A stretch of DNA of 31,630 nt from Propionibacteriaceae bacterium UBA7704 (GTDB lineage: Bacteria; Actinomycetota; Actinomycetes; Propionibacteriales; Propionibacteriaceae). This document shows positions 8,388 through 15,875 of the stretch, in pieces. The position numbers and the translations under genes were made by a program. The stretch covers positions 1 through 31,630 of the forward strand of contig DLGC01000008.1 of the NCBI GenBank assembly GCA_002482525.1. Reading direction: 5' to 3'. The notes beneath the pieces are model-generated. The model made no database searches. It saw nothing but the letters and a program-made list of their open reading frames with translations, and was not told the origin of the DNA. Within the stretch, counting starts at the first letter, position 1. Each line of letters begins with the position of its first letter.

Positions 8388-11300
8388 GTGAAGCGAAAAC
8401 TCCTGATCTCAGGAGTCACGCTGGGGGCCTGTGTGCTCACGGTGAGCGTCATCATGTCCGGCGCCCCATCGGTGATCGTGTCGCCGACACCCGAGGCGGT
8501 CCCCCAAGTCGTCGATATGGCTGCCTCGGCACCGTCGGAATCCGACCGTCAGACCAGTACCGACACCGACCAGATCATCGTTGCGTTCACGGCGGCTCCG
8601 TCGAATCTCAGCCGCGCTGCGAAGGCCGCCGTCGGACCGATCGCAGCCACCCAGGTCGGCGCGAGCGTGGTCAGCGTGAACCCCATCACCAAACACAGCG
8701 CCGCGGTCACTCTCGACATCACCCTCAGCCGCACCCAGGCCAGTCGCATTGCGAAGGCCGTCGAGGCGACCGTCGGGGTGGACTACGCCGAGGCTTCGGT
8801 GAATTTCTACCCCAACGGCGACTCCGACTGGGTGCGCTGGAATCTGTCCCAGATCAAGCTCGACAAGATCGCCACGACCGACACCTCGGCATTGAAGCCC
8901 ATCGTGGTCGGCGTGATCGATACCGGCGTCGCCGACAACGCGGACCTACCCAAGGCGCTCCTGGTGAACTCCTTGGACGGAGTCATCTGGGGCAAGTCGG
9001 TGTCGGGTACCGCGTGGTCCACCGCCACGGTGCACCTCACCTACACCGATGACAGCGATGCCGAGCAGCAAGCGGCAATCACTCCCGAAGACGACGGCAC
9101 CTGGACCTACGACATGAGGGACAACCCGGCCAAGGACGGCACGTCCCTGACTGCCTGGCTTGTCGATGCCTCGAACAACACCGGCGATCCGGTGACACTC
9201 ACCGTGGACGCTGCGGTGAGTCTCACTGTGCTCTCACCCATCAACTCCTACTCCGTCAGAGGCACGACCGACGCCGGGGCAGCTGTCGTCATCAGCAACG
9301 ATGAGGGTTCGGTGTGCGAAACCACGGCCGAATCCGGCGGCAGCTTCACCTGCGCTGTGGATGAAGCCCTCGGCAACGGCAGCTACACCGTGACCGCGAC
9401 CGACCCGCTGGGCAATGTCTCCGACCCGGCCACAGTGGTCATCGACACCCTCGCCCCCGACGCACCGCTGATCAGGCCCAGCAGCGGCGCCACCATCGCC
9501 GGTACCGCCGAAGCCGGCGCCACCATCACCCTCACCTACCCCGACGCCAGCACCCAGCAGATCATCACCGACGACAACGGCGAGTGGACGATCACCCCGA
9601 CGGTCACCCTCAACCACGGCGACACCGTCACCGCGGTGGCCACCGATGCGGCGGGCAACACCTCTGCCGAGGCCACCACCCTGGTCATCGATCGGGAAGC
9701 GCCGCCGGCGCCCACGATCGATCCGAACCCCGGCGATGGTCGCAGCATCGTCGTCACCGACGTCGCCGCGGGTGATACCGCGAGCCTGCGCAGTACCTCC
9801 ACCGATGCGGTGCCCGCCGGCGAGTGGAGTCACAGCGACGGTACCTGGACGTTCACGCCGCAGAGCCGGCTGAACGAGAACCTCCACCTTGAGGTGGTTC
9901 TCACCGATGAGGCCGGCAACGTGTCCGACCCCACAGCAGTACTGGTCGACACCACCGCCCCCGAACTGACTGTGGTCTCCCCCAGCAGAGGCGAGACCCT
10001 CTCCGGTACCGCCGAGGCCGGCGCCACCATCACCCTCACCTATCCCGACGGCAGCACCCAGCAGACCATCGCCGACGGCAATGGCGAGTGGACGATCACC
10101 CCGACGGTCACCCTCAACCACGGCGACACCGTCACAGCAGTGGCCACCGACGCGGTCGGCAATACCAGCGATCCGCAGACGATCACCATCGACCAAGAAC
10201 CACCCAGCCTCGCCGTGGTTTCGCCCAGCAGGGGCGATGCCATCGTCGGCACCGCCGAAGCCGCGGCGCGGGTGACCCTGACCTATCCCGATCAATCGAC
10301 GCAGCAGACCACAGCGGACAGCAACGGCGATTGGTCGGTCGAGCCCTCCGCAACCCTCAGCGACGGCGACACTGTCACGGTCACGGCGACTGATGCGGCG
10401 GGCAACGTGAGCCCGGAACGGACCGTCAGCATTGATCGGCGAGCGCCGGAACTCAGCGTGTCCGCCACCGACGGCACCACTGTCAGCGGCACCTCAGAAG
10501 TCGACGCCGCGATCACGATCACCTACACCGATGTCGGTGATTCGTCCCACACCGTGCACACCACCGTCGGTGAGGGTGGCACCTGGACCGCGACGCTCGA
10601 TCCGGTGGCTGCCGACCGCAGCACCGTTGCGGTGACTGCTGCCGATGCGCTCGGCAATGAGTCCGATCCGATCAGCCGCACCGTGCATTACGGCCCACCC
10701 AGCGCGCCCGTGGTAGACGCCAGCGACGGCAACACCGTCGTGGTGCGGGGCGTCGCCAGCGGCGACGTGCCCAGGCTGGTCGACGGCGCCGGTGATCCGG
10801 TGGACTTGGCAGGCACCGACAACAACGACGGCAGTTGGACGTTCACTCCCGCCGAGCGACTGTCCGAAGGCGACGAACTGTATGCAGTGGCCACCGACGA
10901 TGACGGCGTGAGTTCAGAACTGTCGGCGCAAATCGTCATCGACACCACCGCGCCCGTGATCGATGCCGCCGATGTCGTCGTCACCTCCGAATCGCTGACT
11001 GGACCGGCAAATTCGGATTTGGCGTCACTCACGATCAGCTATCAGGACACCGACGGCCACGACCAGACCGCAACGGCCACCGTCGAAGCCAGCGGCTGGT
11101 CGGCAATCCTCGACCCCGCTGTTCAGGCCGGCAGCCAGGCCACCCTCACCGCCACGGACTCCGTAGGCAACGAGAGCACCCTCACCGTGGACGTCCCGGC
11201 AGCGACCGCTTCGCCGGACCCATCACCGTCACCCAGCGACGACCCGGTGACTCCGGCCAGCGAGAGCAGCAGCACTCCGACGCCGACCGCAACCACCACG

Positions 11301-12785
11301 CCGGGCGCCGAGTCACAGGAATCGTCCTCAGCCAGCGAGAGCAGCCAAACCGGCACCGTCCTCCCCGGCTACGACTTCTACTCCGGTGATGACGATGCCG
11401 CCGACGGACCCAATGATGCGAGCGATTACCACGGCACGCATGTGGCCGGCATCATCGCCTCGGACCGCAGCGATGGATACCACACCCAGGGCGTCGCCGC
11501 CGGCGTCAAGATTCTGCCCATCAAGGTCTTCGGAGGGAAGAAGGTAACCCTCCCAGACGACAGCGTGGAGTACGTCCAACAGGGCGTCGGAACGGACAAG
11601 ATCGCCCAAGCCATTCGCTGGGGTGCCGGCCTCAGCAATGCGGGTGCCGATCGAGAGAATGCCTATCCGGCCAAGGTACTCAACCTATCGCTCGGCGCCC
11701 GGAATACTCCCTGCCCGCAGACGCTGCAAGATGCCATCGACGAGGTCACCGCACAGGGGACGCTCGTCGTGGTTTCGGCAGGCAACGACAATCGCTCCAT
11801 CGCGCAACAGTCACCGGCCAACTGCAAGAACGTCGTGGTCGTGACCGCCACCACCGCCACAGGTGGCCGCGCCAGCTACAGCAACTGGGGAACGTCGGCA
11901 ACGTCGTCCTCGTGGCTGGTGGCAGCACCGGGAGGCTCTGGAACCGGTTCCTGCGCCGATGCCTCCACCAGCTATGGGTGGGTCTTCTCGACTGGAGCCG
12001 AAGGCTACTTGTGTATGGCTGGAACGTCACAGGCAGCCCCGCACGTTGCCGGCGTCGCTGCCCGGATGCTGGCTGTCGACTCCACCCTGCGACCCGCGGA
12101 CCTGGCCACCATCATCCGAGGCACCAGTACGCCGCTGGCCGATGGCTGTCCCACTGGAACCTGTGGGTCTGGAATCGTGAACGCCGAGGCCGCCGTCGCG
12201 GCCGCCAGTCGCTTCAACCCCGACTCCGGTGGCACCGACCCGGTGGTGGTGCCACCAGTGAAATTCCCTCAAGTCACCACGCGGTTCTCCGGAACGCTGC
12301 GCACGGGATACACCCAGACCGCCTCAACATCGACCACCTACAGCTCTGGCACGCTCAGCTATCAGTGGTACCGCAACGGTACGGCGATCTCGGGCGCCCA
12401 TTCGCGGACCTACACCCTCACGCCGAGTGACTACGGCACCCGGCTGAGCCTCACCGTCACCGACACCTTCGGCGACCGCGCCTCGGCGTCCACGAGTGCC
12501 ACGGTTGCACCGGGATACATCTCGTCCCTTGCGAAGCCGAAGATCCTCGGCACGCGCAAGGTCGGCACCCGGTTGCGGGCCACCAAGGGATCCTGGTCGG
12601 TGCCGACGACGGTCTACCGGTACAAGTGGTATCGCAACGGCAAGAAGATCAAGGGCGCCACGTCGCGGAAGTACAAGCTCACCTGGCGTGATCGCCGCAA
12701 GCGCATCACCGTGCGGGTGTATGTGAAATCGACCGGCTACTACAACCAGAGTCGGCTCTCGGGAAAGACCGCCAGCATTCGCTGA
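8388..12785 (+). CDS. Giant secreted S8 protease with Ig-like repeat array inserted in the catalytic domain
   Basis: The protein has 1465 residues from the GTG at 8388, which has AGAGGGGG six bases upstream and is followed by a signal peptide (KRKLLISGVTLGACVLTVSV). The frame is open back to 7734, but that part overlaps the preceding protease and is not used. After an I9-like propeptide (about 60-150) comes Asp178 in VIDTG. Instead of the usual 30-60 residues to the catalytic His, about 836 residues follow: roughly nine Ig-like repeats of about 82 residues (199-939) and a Ser/Thr/Pro linker (940-990). The protease fold then resumes at GYDF (994), His1015 in HGTHVAG, Asn1133 in SAGND and Ser1214 in AGTSQAAPHVAG. 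Two C-terminal beta domains with QWYRNG and KWYRNG and a very basic end (about 1300-1465) close the protein. All catalytic residues remain. It is likely an extracellular or wall-bound protease with a long protruding side arm. Confidence 0.88.
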   Translation: MKRKLLISGVTLGACVLTVSVIMSGAPSVIVSPTPEAVPQVVDMAASAPSESDRQTSTDTDQIIVAFTAAPSNLSRAAKAAVGPIAATQVGASVVSVNPITKHSAAVTLDITLSRTQASRIAKAVEATVGVDYAEASVNFYPNGDSDWVRWNLSQIKLDKIATTDTSALKPIVVGVIDTGVADNADLPKALLVNSLDGVIWGKSVSGTAWSTATVHLTYTDDSDAEQQAAITPEDDGTWTYDMRDNPAKDGTSLTAWLVDASNNTGDPVTLTVDAAVSLTVLSPINSYSVRGTTDAGAAVVISNDEGSVCETTAESGGSFTCAVDEALGNGSYTVTATDPLGNVSDPATVVIDTLAPDAPLIRPSSGATIAGTAEAGATITLTYPDASTQQIITDDNGEWTITPTVTLNHGDTVTAVATDAAGNTSAEATTLVIDREAPPAPTIDPNPGDGRSIVVTDVAAGDTASLRSTSTDAVPAGEWSHSDGTWTFTPQSRLNENLHLEVVLTDEAGNVSDPTAVLVDTTAPELTVVSPSRGETLSGTAEAGATITLTYPDGSTQQTIADGNGEWTITPTVTLNHGDTVTAVATDAVGNTSDPQTITIDQEPPSLAVVSPSRGDAIVGTAEAAARVTLTYPDQSTQQTTADSNGDWSVEPSATLSDGDTVTVTATDAAGNVSPERTVSIDRRAPELSVSATDGTTVSGTSEVDAAITITYTDVGDSSHTVHTTVGEGGTWTATLDPVAADRSTVAVTAADALGNESDPISRTVHYGPPSAPVVDASDGNTVVVRGVASGDVPRLVDGAGDPVDLAGTDNNDGSWTFTPAERLSEGDELYAVATDDDGVSSELSAQIVIDTTAPVIDAADVVVTSESLTGPANSDLASLTISYQDTDGHDQTATATVEASGWSAILDPAVQAGSQATLTATDSVGNESTLTVDVPAATASPDPSPSPSDDPVTPASESSSTPTPTATTTPGAESQESSSASESSQTGTVLPGYDFYSGDDDAADGPNDASDYHGTHVAGIIASDRSDGYHTQGVAAGVKILPIKVFGGKKVTLPDDSVEYVQQGVGTDKIAQAIRWGAGLSNAGADRENAYPAKVLNLSLGARNTPCPQTLQDAIDEVTAQGTLVVVSAGNDNRSIAQQSPANCKNVVVVTATTATGGRASYSNWGTSATSSSWLVAAPGGSGTGSCADASTSYGWVFSTGAEGYLCMAGTSQAAPHVAGVAARMLAVDSTLRPADLATIIRGTSTPLADGCPTGTCGSGIVNAEAAVAAASRFNPDSGGTDPVVVPPVKFPQVTTRFSGTLRTGYTQTASTSTTYSSGTLSYQWYRNGTAISGAHSRTYTLTPSDYGTRLSLTVTDTFGDRASASTSATVAPGYISSLAKPKILGTRKVGTRLRATKGSWSVPTTVYRYKWYRNGKKIKGATSRKYKLTWRDRRKRITVRVYVKSTGYYNQSRLSGKTASIR
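9501..9662 (+). repeat. Near-identical DNA repeat, copy 1
   Basis: This 162-base segment recurs 504 bases downstream (10005-10166) with only scattered changes, including a 53-base block (9579-9631) that is identical. It encodes most of the third Ig-like unit. The identity at silent positions suggests recent duplication or gene conversion. Confidence 0.8.
10005..10166 (+). repeat. Near-identical DNA repeat, copy 2
   Basis: This is the second copy of the segment at 9501-9662; the identical block is 10083-10135. It encodes most of the fifth Ig-like unit. A third, clearly diverged relative follows from about 10249. Recombination between the copies would delete or add 168 residues in frame. Confidence 0.8.
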
Positions 12786-12799
12786 GCCGCCCCCGCCAT

Positions 12800-12816
12800 G
12801 ACTGACCGGTTCAGTC
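12800..12816. terminator. Short hairpin between convergent genes
   Basis: GACTGA and TCAGTC arms around a CCGGT loop lie between the giant protease and the LysR gene and overlap the LysR stop codon. The stem has only six pairs and no U-run, so it is a weak candidate for a bidirectional terminator. Confidence 0.25.
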
Positions 12817-13728
12817 CTCGGCACCCGCAACGGAGACGTCGAGTGCGCTGCAATGAGCGATGAAGCGCTGCACGCTCACCGGCTGCACGCGCTCGGTGCT
12901 CCAGGCCAGCCCGAGACATCGCGTGGTTGACGGCTGCAGCGGCACCACCGTGACTTCCGGTCCGGACCGACCCGCCGACACCGGCAGAATCGAAACGCCC
13001 AGACCCGCACCCACGAGGCCAGCAATCGTGTCGATCTCGCGGGACTCGAAAGCCACACGCACCCGCGCCCCGGAGGCCACCAACAGAGGATCAATCAACT
13101 GCCGCAGCTCGGTCGGGCGGGCAAAGGCGATGAAATCCTCACCATCCAGATCCGCACACGACAGCGAGGCCCGCCCGGCGAGGCGATGGCTGCGGGACAG
13201 CGCTACACAGAGTTGCTGTTCCTCGATCAATTGCCAGGCCAACCCCGAATCCGGACGCGGCGGCGTGGCATAAGTAACATCCAACTCGTCGCGCGATACC
13301 GCCTCATGAAGATCACGGGCGAAACCCTGACGCAGCTCGAAGAGCGCCCCGGGCGCGACCTCACGGAACGAACTCACCAAGCGAGGTACTACCCAGCGCG
13401 CCATCGACTGCAGAAATCCCAGCCGGATCGGCGCCTGCGGCCCTGCCAGGCGAAGCACCCGCTGCCGACCGGCTTCACACCCGCCCACAATCCCCAAGGC
13501 ATCGGCGCGGAATGCCTGCCCGACACGGTTCAGCGACAGCCGGCGCCCGTGACGAGTGAACAGCTCGGCCTCCAGTTCGGACTCCAGACGAGCCAACGCC
13601 CGCGACACATTCGACTGGTTCACCTGCAACAACGCGGCCGCATCGCGACTGTTCTCGGTTTCGGCCAAAGTCAGAAAGACCCGCAAGTCCGCTTCGTTCA
13701 CCACACCAGCGTAATGCGCTACACGCAT
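12811..13728 (-). CDS. LysR-family transcriptional regulator
   Basis: This is a typical LysR-type regulator of about 305 residues. The N-terminal winged HTH starts at EADLRVFLTLAETENSRDAA and contains NQSNVSRALARLESELEAELF as the recognition part. The rest is the periplasmic-binding-like effector domain (IRLGFLQSMARWVVPRLV, VGAGLGVSILP). The start is uncertain: in-frame ATGs lie at 13758, 13749, 13746, 13740 and 13728, and GTGs at 13731, 13704 and 13701, none with a ribosome binding site. I use 13728 because a -10-like GATAAT (13744-13739) would place transcription near 13730. The gene is divergent from the MFS exporter, the usual arrangement for a LysR regulator and its target. An inverted repeat at 13711-13731 is a candidate binding site. 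The inducer is unknown. Confidence 0.88.
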   Translation of the reverse strand: MRVAHYAGVVNEADLRVFLTLAETENSRDAAALLQVNQSNVSRALARLESELEAELFTRHGRRLSLNRVGQAFRADALGIVGGCEAGRQRVLRLAGPQAPIRLGFLQSMARWVVPRLVSSFREVAPGALFELRQGFARDLHEAVSRDELDVTYATPPRPDSGLAWQLIEEQQLCVALSRSHRLAGRASLSCADLDGEDFIAFARPTELRQLIDPLLVASGARVRVAFESREIDTIAGLVGAGLGVSILPVSAGRSGPEVTVVPLQPSTTRCLGLAWSTERVQPVSVQRFIAHCSALDVSVAGAED

Positions 13729-13731
13729 CAC
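13711..13731. promoter_or_regulatory. Candidate LysR operator (inverted repeat)
   Basis: GTAATGCG and CGCATCAC, separated by CTACA, form an 8-base inverted repeat with one mismatch. The ATGCG-N5-CGCAT core fits the general LysR-type binding pattern. It sits at the start of the lysR gene beside the overlapping divergent promoter region (GATAAT on the minus strand at 13744-13739, TATCAT on the plus strand at 13741-13746). Confidence 0.4.
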
Positions 13732-13784
13732 ATGGTTCATTATCATCATTTCGCGCATCGCCAGGATCGGATCACACTGCTGCG

Positions 13785-15041
13785 GTGACCGTTTCCGCCA
13801 TCCCCGCTTCGATCGCTGTCGGCCATCGGGCAGGCACGGCGTCCTACCGGCGGCTGATTCTCGCCGTGATGGCCGGAGGTTTCGCCAACTTCTCGCTGCT
13901 GTACTTCGTGCAACCGCTGCTGCCGCTGCTGGCCACGCAGTACCAGGTGACCCCGGCCGAATCGGCCCACGTACTGTCGATCACGACCCTGACCATCATC
14001 GCCGGGCTGCTGATGGCCGGCCCGCTGTCGGATCGCTTCGGACGAGTCCCGATCATGCGATGGTCATTGGTCGGGTCCGGCCTGTTGGGTATCGCCAGCG
14101 CCTTCGCCCCCAGCTGGGGAGTACTGCTGCTGTTGCGCGGATTGCTCGGCATCACCTCCGCCTGGCTTCCGGCCGCCGCCCTGGCCTACCTGCGCGAGGA
14201 AGTGCAGCCAGGTTCACACAGCCGCGCGAACGCCGCCTACATCGCCGGCACCGCTCTCGGGGGCGCCGCCGGACGGCTGCTGCCCGGCCCGATCGCAGCC
14301 CTGGGCGGTTGGCCCCTCGCTGCCGCCACCATGGGCATCCTCACCCTGGTCAGCGGGGCCGCGTTGTGGCTGATGCTGCCACCATCCCAAGGGTTCAGCC
14401 CTCGCCGGGTAGCAGTGCGAGAGATGCTGCTGGGCACCATCGCAGCGCCCCGGGATCCAGTGATCGGATGGCTGAGCGTCGCCGGGTTTGCCGCCATGGG
14501 CACCTTCGTGGCCGTCTACAACGCCATGGCCTTCCGGCTGCAGGCCCCACCGTTCTTGCTGGGACACGCGGCATCGCTGGTCTACCTGGCCTATCTGTTC
14601 GGCATCGCCGCGCCACTGCTGCTGCGACGGTTCTCGGATCGAATCGGACGCGGGTGCGCCACCATCGCGGCGGCGGTGATGCTCATGCTCGCCGTGGTGA
14701 TCGCGTCGATCACTACTCTGACAGGCGTGGTCATCGGACTGGGTCTGATCACCTTCGCCTTTCTGGGCGTCCACTCGCTGCTCAGCGGCTGGGTCGTTGA
14801 CCGCGCCGCCCGCCGCGGACTCGGCACCGCCCAGGCTTCCAGCGCCTATCTGCTCGCCTACTATCTGGGCAGCACCACCTTGGGTGCATTGGCCACGTGG
14901 CTATGGCAAACAAACGGCTGGTCAGCCGTGGAGGCCCTGGGGGTGGCCGCAGCCGGGCTCGCCATAATCGCCGCGGCAGTGGCCAACCGGGTTGACCTCA
15001 ACCCGCGGGTAAGCGCCAAGGGGAATCCCACACACCTGTAA
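13785..15041 (+). CDS. MFS transporter, YnfM/AraJ-like exporter
   Basis: This 418-residue inner-membrane protein has about 12 hydrophobic segments. It begins RRLILAVMAGGFANFSLLYFVQPLLPLL and has a motif-A-type loop at GPLSDRFGRVPIMRW between helices 2 and 3, as in drug:H+ antiporter-like MFS proteins. The pattern FVQPLLPLLATQYQV-(S/T)PAES resembles the YnfM/inner-membrane exporter group, which is often paired with a divergent LysR gene. It starts at the GTG at 13785, with no strong ribosome binding site but a CACACT hexamer six bases upstream, so it may be leaderless. It likely exports a toxic metabolite or drug; the substrate cannot be told. Expression is probably set by the divergent LysR regulator. 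Confidence 0.88.
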   Translation: MTVSAIPASIAVGHRAGTASYRRLILAVMAGGFANFSLLYFVQPLLPLLATQYQVTPAESAHVLSITTLTIIAGLLMAGPLSDRFGRVPIMRWSLVGSGLLGIASAFAPSWGVLLLLRGLLGITSAWLPAAALAYLREEVQPGSHSRANAAYIAGTALGGAAGRLLPGPIAALGGWPLAAATMGILTLVSGAALWLMLPPSQGFSPRRVAVREMLLGTIAAPRDPVIGWLSVAGFAAMGTFVAVYNAMAFRLQAPPFLLGHAASLVYLAYLFGIAAPLLLRRFSDRIGRGCATIAAAVMLMLAVVIASITTLTGVVIGLGLITFAFLGVHSLLSGWVVDRAARRGLGTAQASSAYLLAYYLGSTTLGALATWLWQTNGWSAVEALGVAAAGLAIIAAAVANRVDLNPRVSAKGNPTHL

Positions 15042-15110
15042 CGCGAGCCTCTCGCGCACTGACTACCCTGGCTGCGGGGGTCGACATCAACATCAGGGGA
15101 GCGGATCAGG

Positions 15111-15875
15111 GTGCCGTCAGCAATCCGAGCACACGGGTTAGTCAAGCAATTCGGCTCCGTGCGCGCCGTCGACGGCGTCGACCTTGAAATTCCGCAGGGC
15201 AGCTTCTATGGCATCGCCGGACCCAACGGAGCAGGCAAGTCCACCACCTTGCGAATGCTCACCGGGCTACTGCGTCCCGACGCGGGAACCGCCGAAGTTC
15301 ACGAAGTCAGCGTGTGGCCCAATCCGCTGCGAGCCAAGACCTTGATCGGTTTCGTTCCCGACAACCCCGTACTCTTCGACCGCCTGACCGCTCCCGAAAT
15401 GCTGCAGTATGCCGGCATGCTGCGAGGCCTGCCGACCGACGTCGTCGCCGAGCGGTCGGCCGAACTGTTGCAGGTGCTCGATCTGGTACAGGTCCGCGAC
15501 CGCCTGATCGCCGACTATTCGCTGGGCATGCTCAAGCGAATCGGCCTCGGCGTGGCCCTGCTGCACAACCCACGGGTAATGGTCCTCGACGAGCCTTTCG
15601 GAGCTTTGGACCCGGTCAACGCCCAAGTCATCGAGGACCTCCTGCAGCGCTATCGCGACGGTGGCGGCACTGTGGTCTTCGCCAGTCACGTGATGGATGT
15701 CGTGCAACGGCTCTGTGATCGAGTGGCCGTCATTGCGCAAGGCCGGGTCATGGCCGAAGGAACCGTCGCCGAAGTCGCCGGCGGCCGCAGCCTGCAGGAC
15801 GCTTTCGTCGACCTGGTCGGTGGACGCGACCTGGAGGAGGGCGAGCTCTCATGGCTCTCATCCTGGTCCGACTAA
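15111..15875 (+). CDS. ABC transporter ATP-binding protein (ABC-2 type)
   Basis: This 254-residue ATPase has Walker A GPNGAGKST (37-45), signature YSLGM (136-140, the form usual in ABC-2 exporters), Walker B VMVLDEP (156-162) and H-loop His193 in VVFASH. It starts at the GTG at 15111 with AGGGGAG about ten bases upstream. The 3' end overlaps the next gene by 25 bases; that gene encodes a membrane protein, so the two form one exporter. The substrate is unknown. It has no obvious link to the MFS gene 70 bases upstream, although the strand is the same. Confidence 0.92.
   Translation: MPSAIRAHGLVKQFGSVRAVDGVDLEIPQGSFYGIAGPNGAGKSTTLRMLTGLLRPDAGTAEVHEVSVWPNPLRAKTLIGFVPDNPVLFDRLTAPEMLQYAGMLRGLPTDVVAERSAELLQVLDLVQVRDRLIADYSLGMLKRIGLGVALLHNPRVMVLDEPFGALDPVNAQVIEDLLQRYRDGGGTVVFASHVMDVVQRLCDRVAVIAQGRVMAEGTVAEVAGGRSLQDAFVDLVGGRDLEEGELSWLSSWSD

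Larger units (their letters stand above)
8982..11205 (+). repeat. Array of about nine Ig-like domain repeats within the S8 protease
   Basis: Each unit is about 82 residues and ends with a pattern like A-T-D-x-x-G-N-x-S-x-P followed by a hydrophobic-I-D-x-x-A/P-P junction, as in bacterial Ig-like repeats of large adhesins. Approximate units start at 8982, 9214, 9469, 9715, 9964, 10207, 10450, 10708 and 10957. Units three, five and six are the most alike (GTAEAGATITLTYPD type). Unit borders are estimated by eye. Confidence 0.8.

Noticed and set aside
9234..10295. Glycine/valine-rich open frame antisense to the Ig repeats
   Set aside because: Its repeat pattern is just the complement of the sense repeats, and it has no ribosome binding site.
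8388..12785. Giant protease as two genes fused by an assembly or frameshift error
   Set aside because: The frame is continuous, codon use is even, and the array enters and leaves exactly within a loop of the protease fold.
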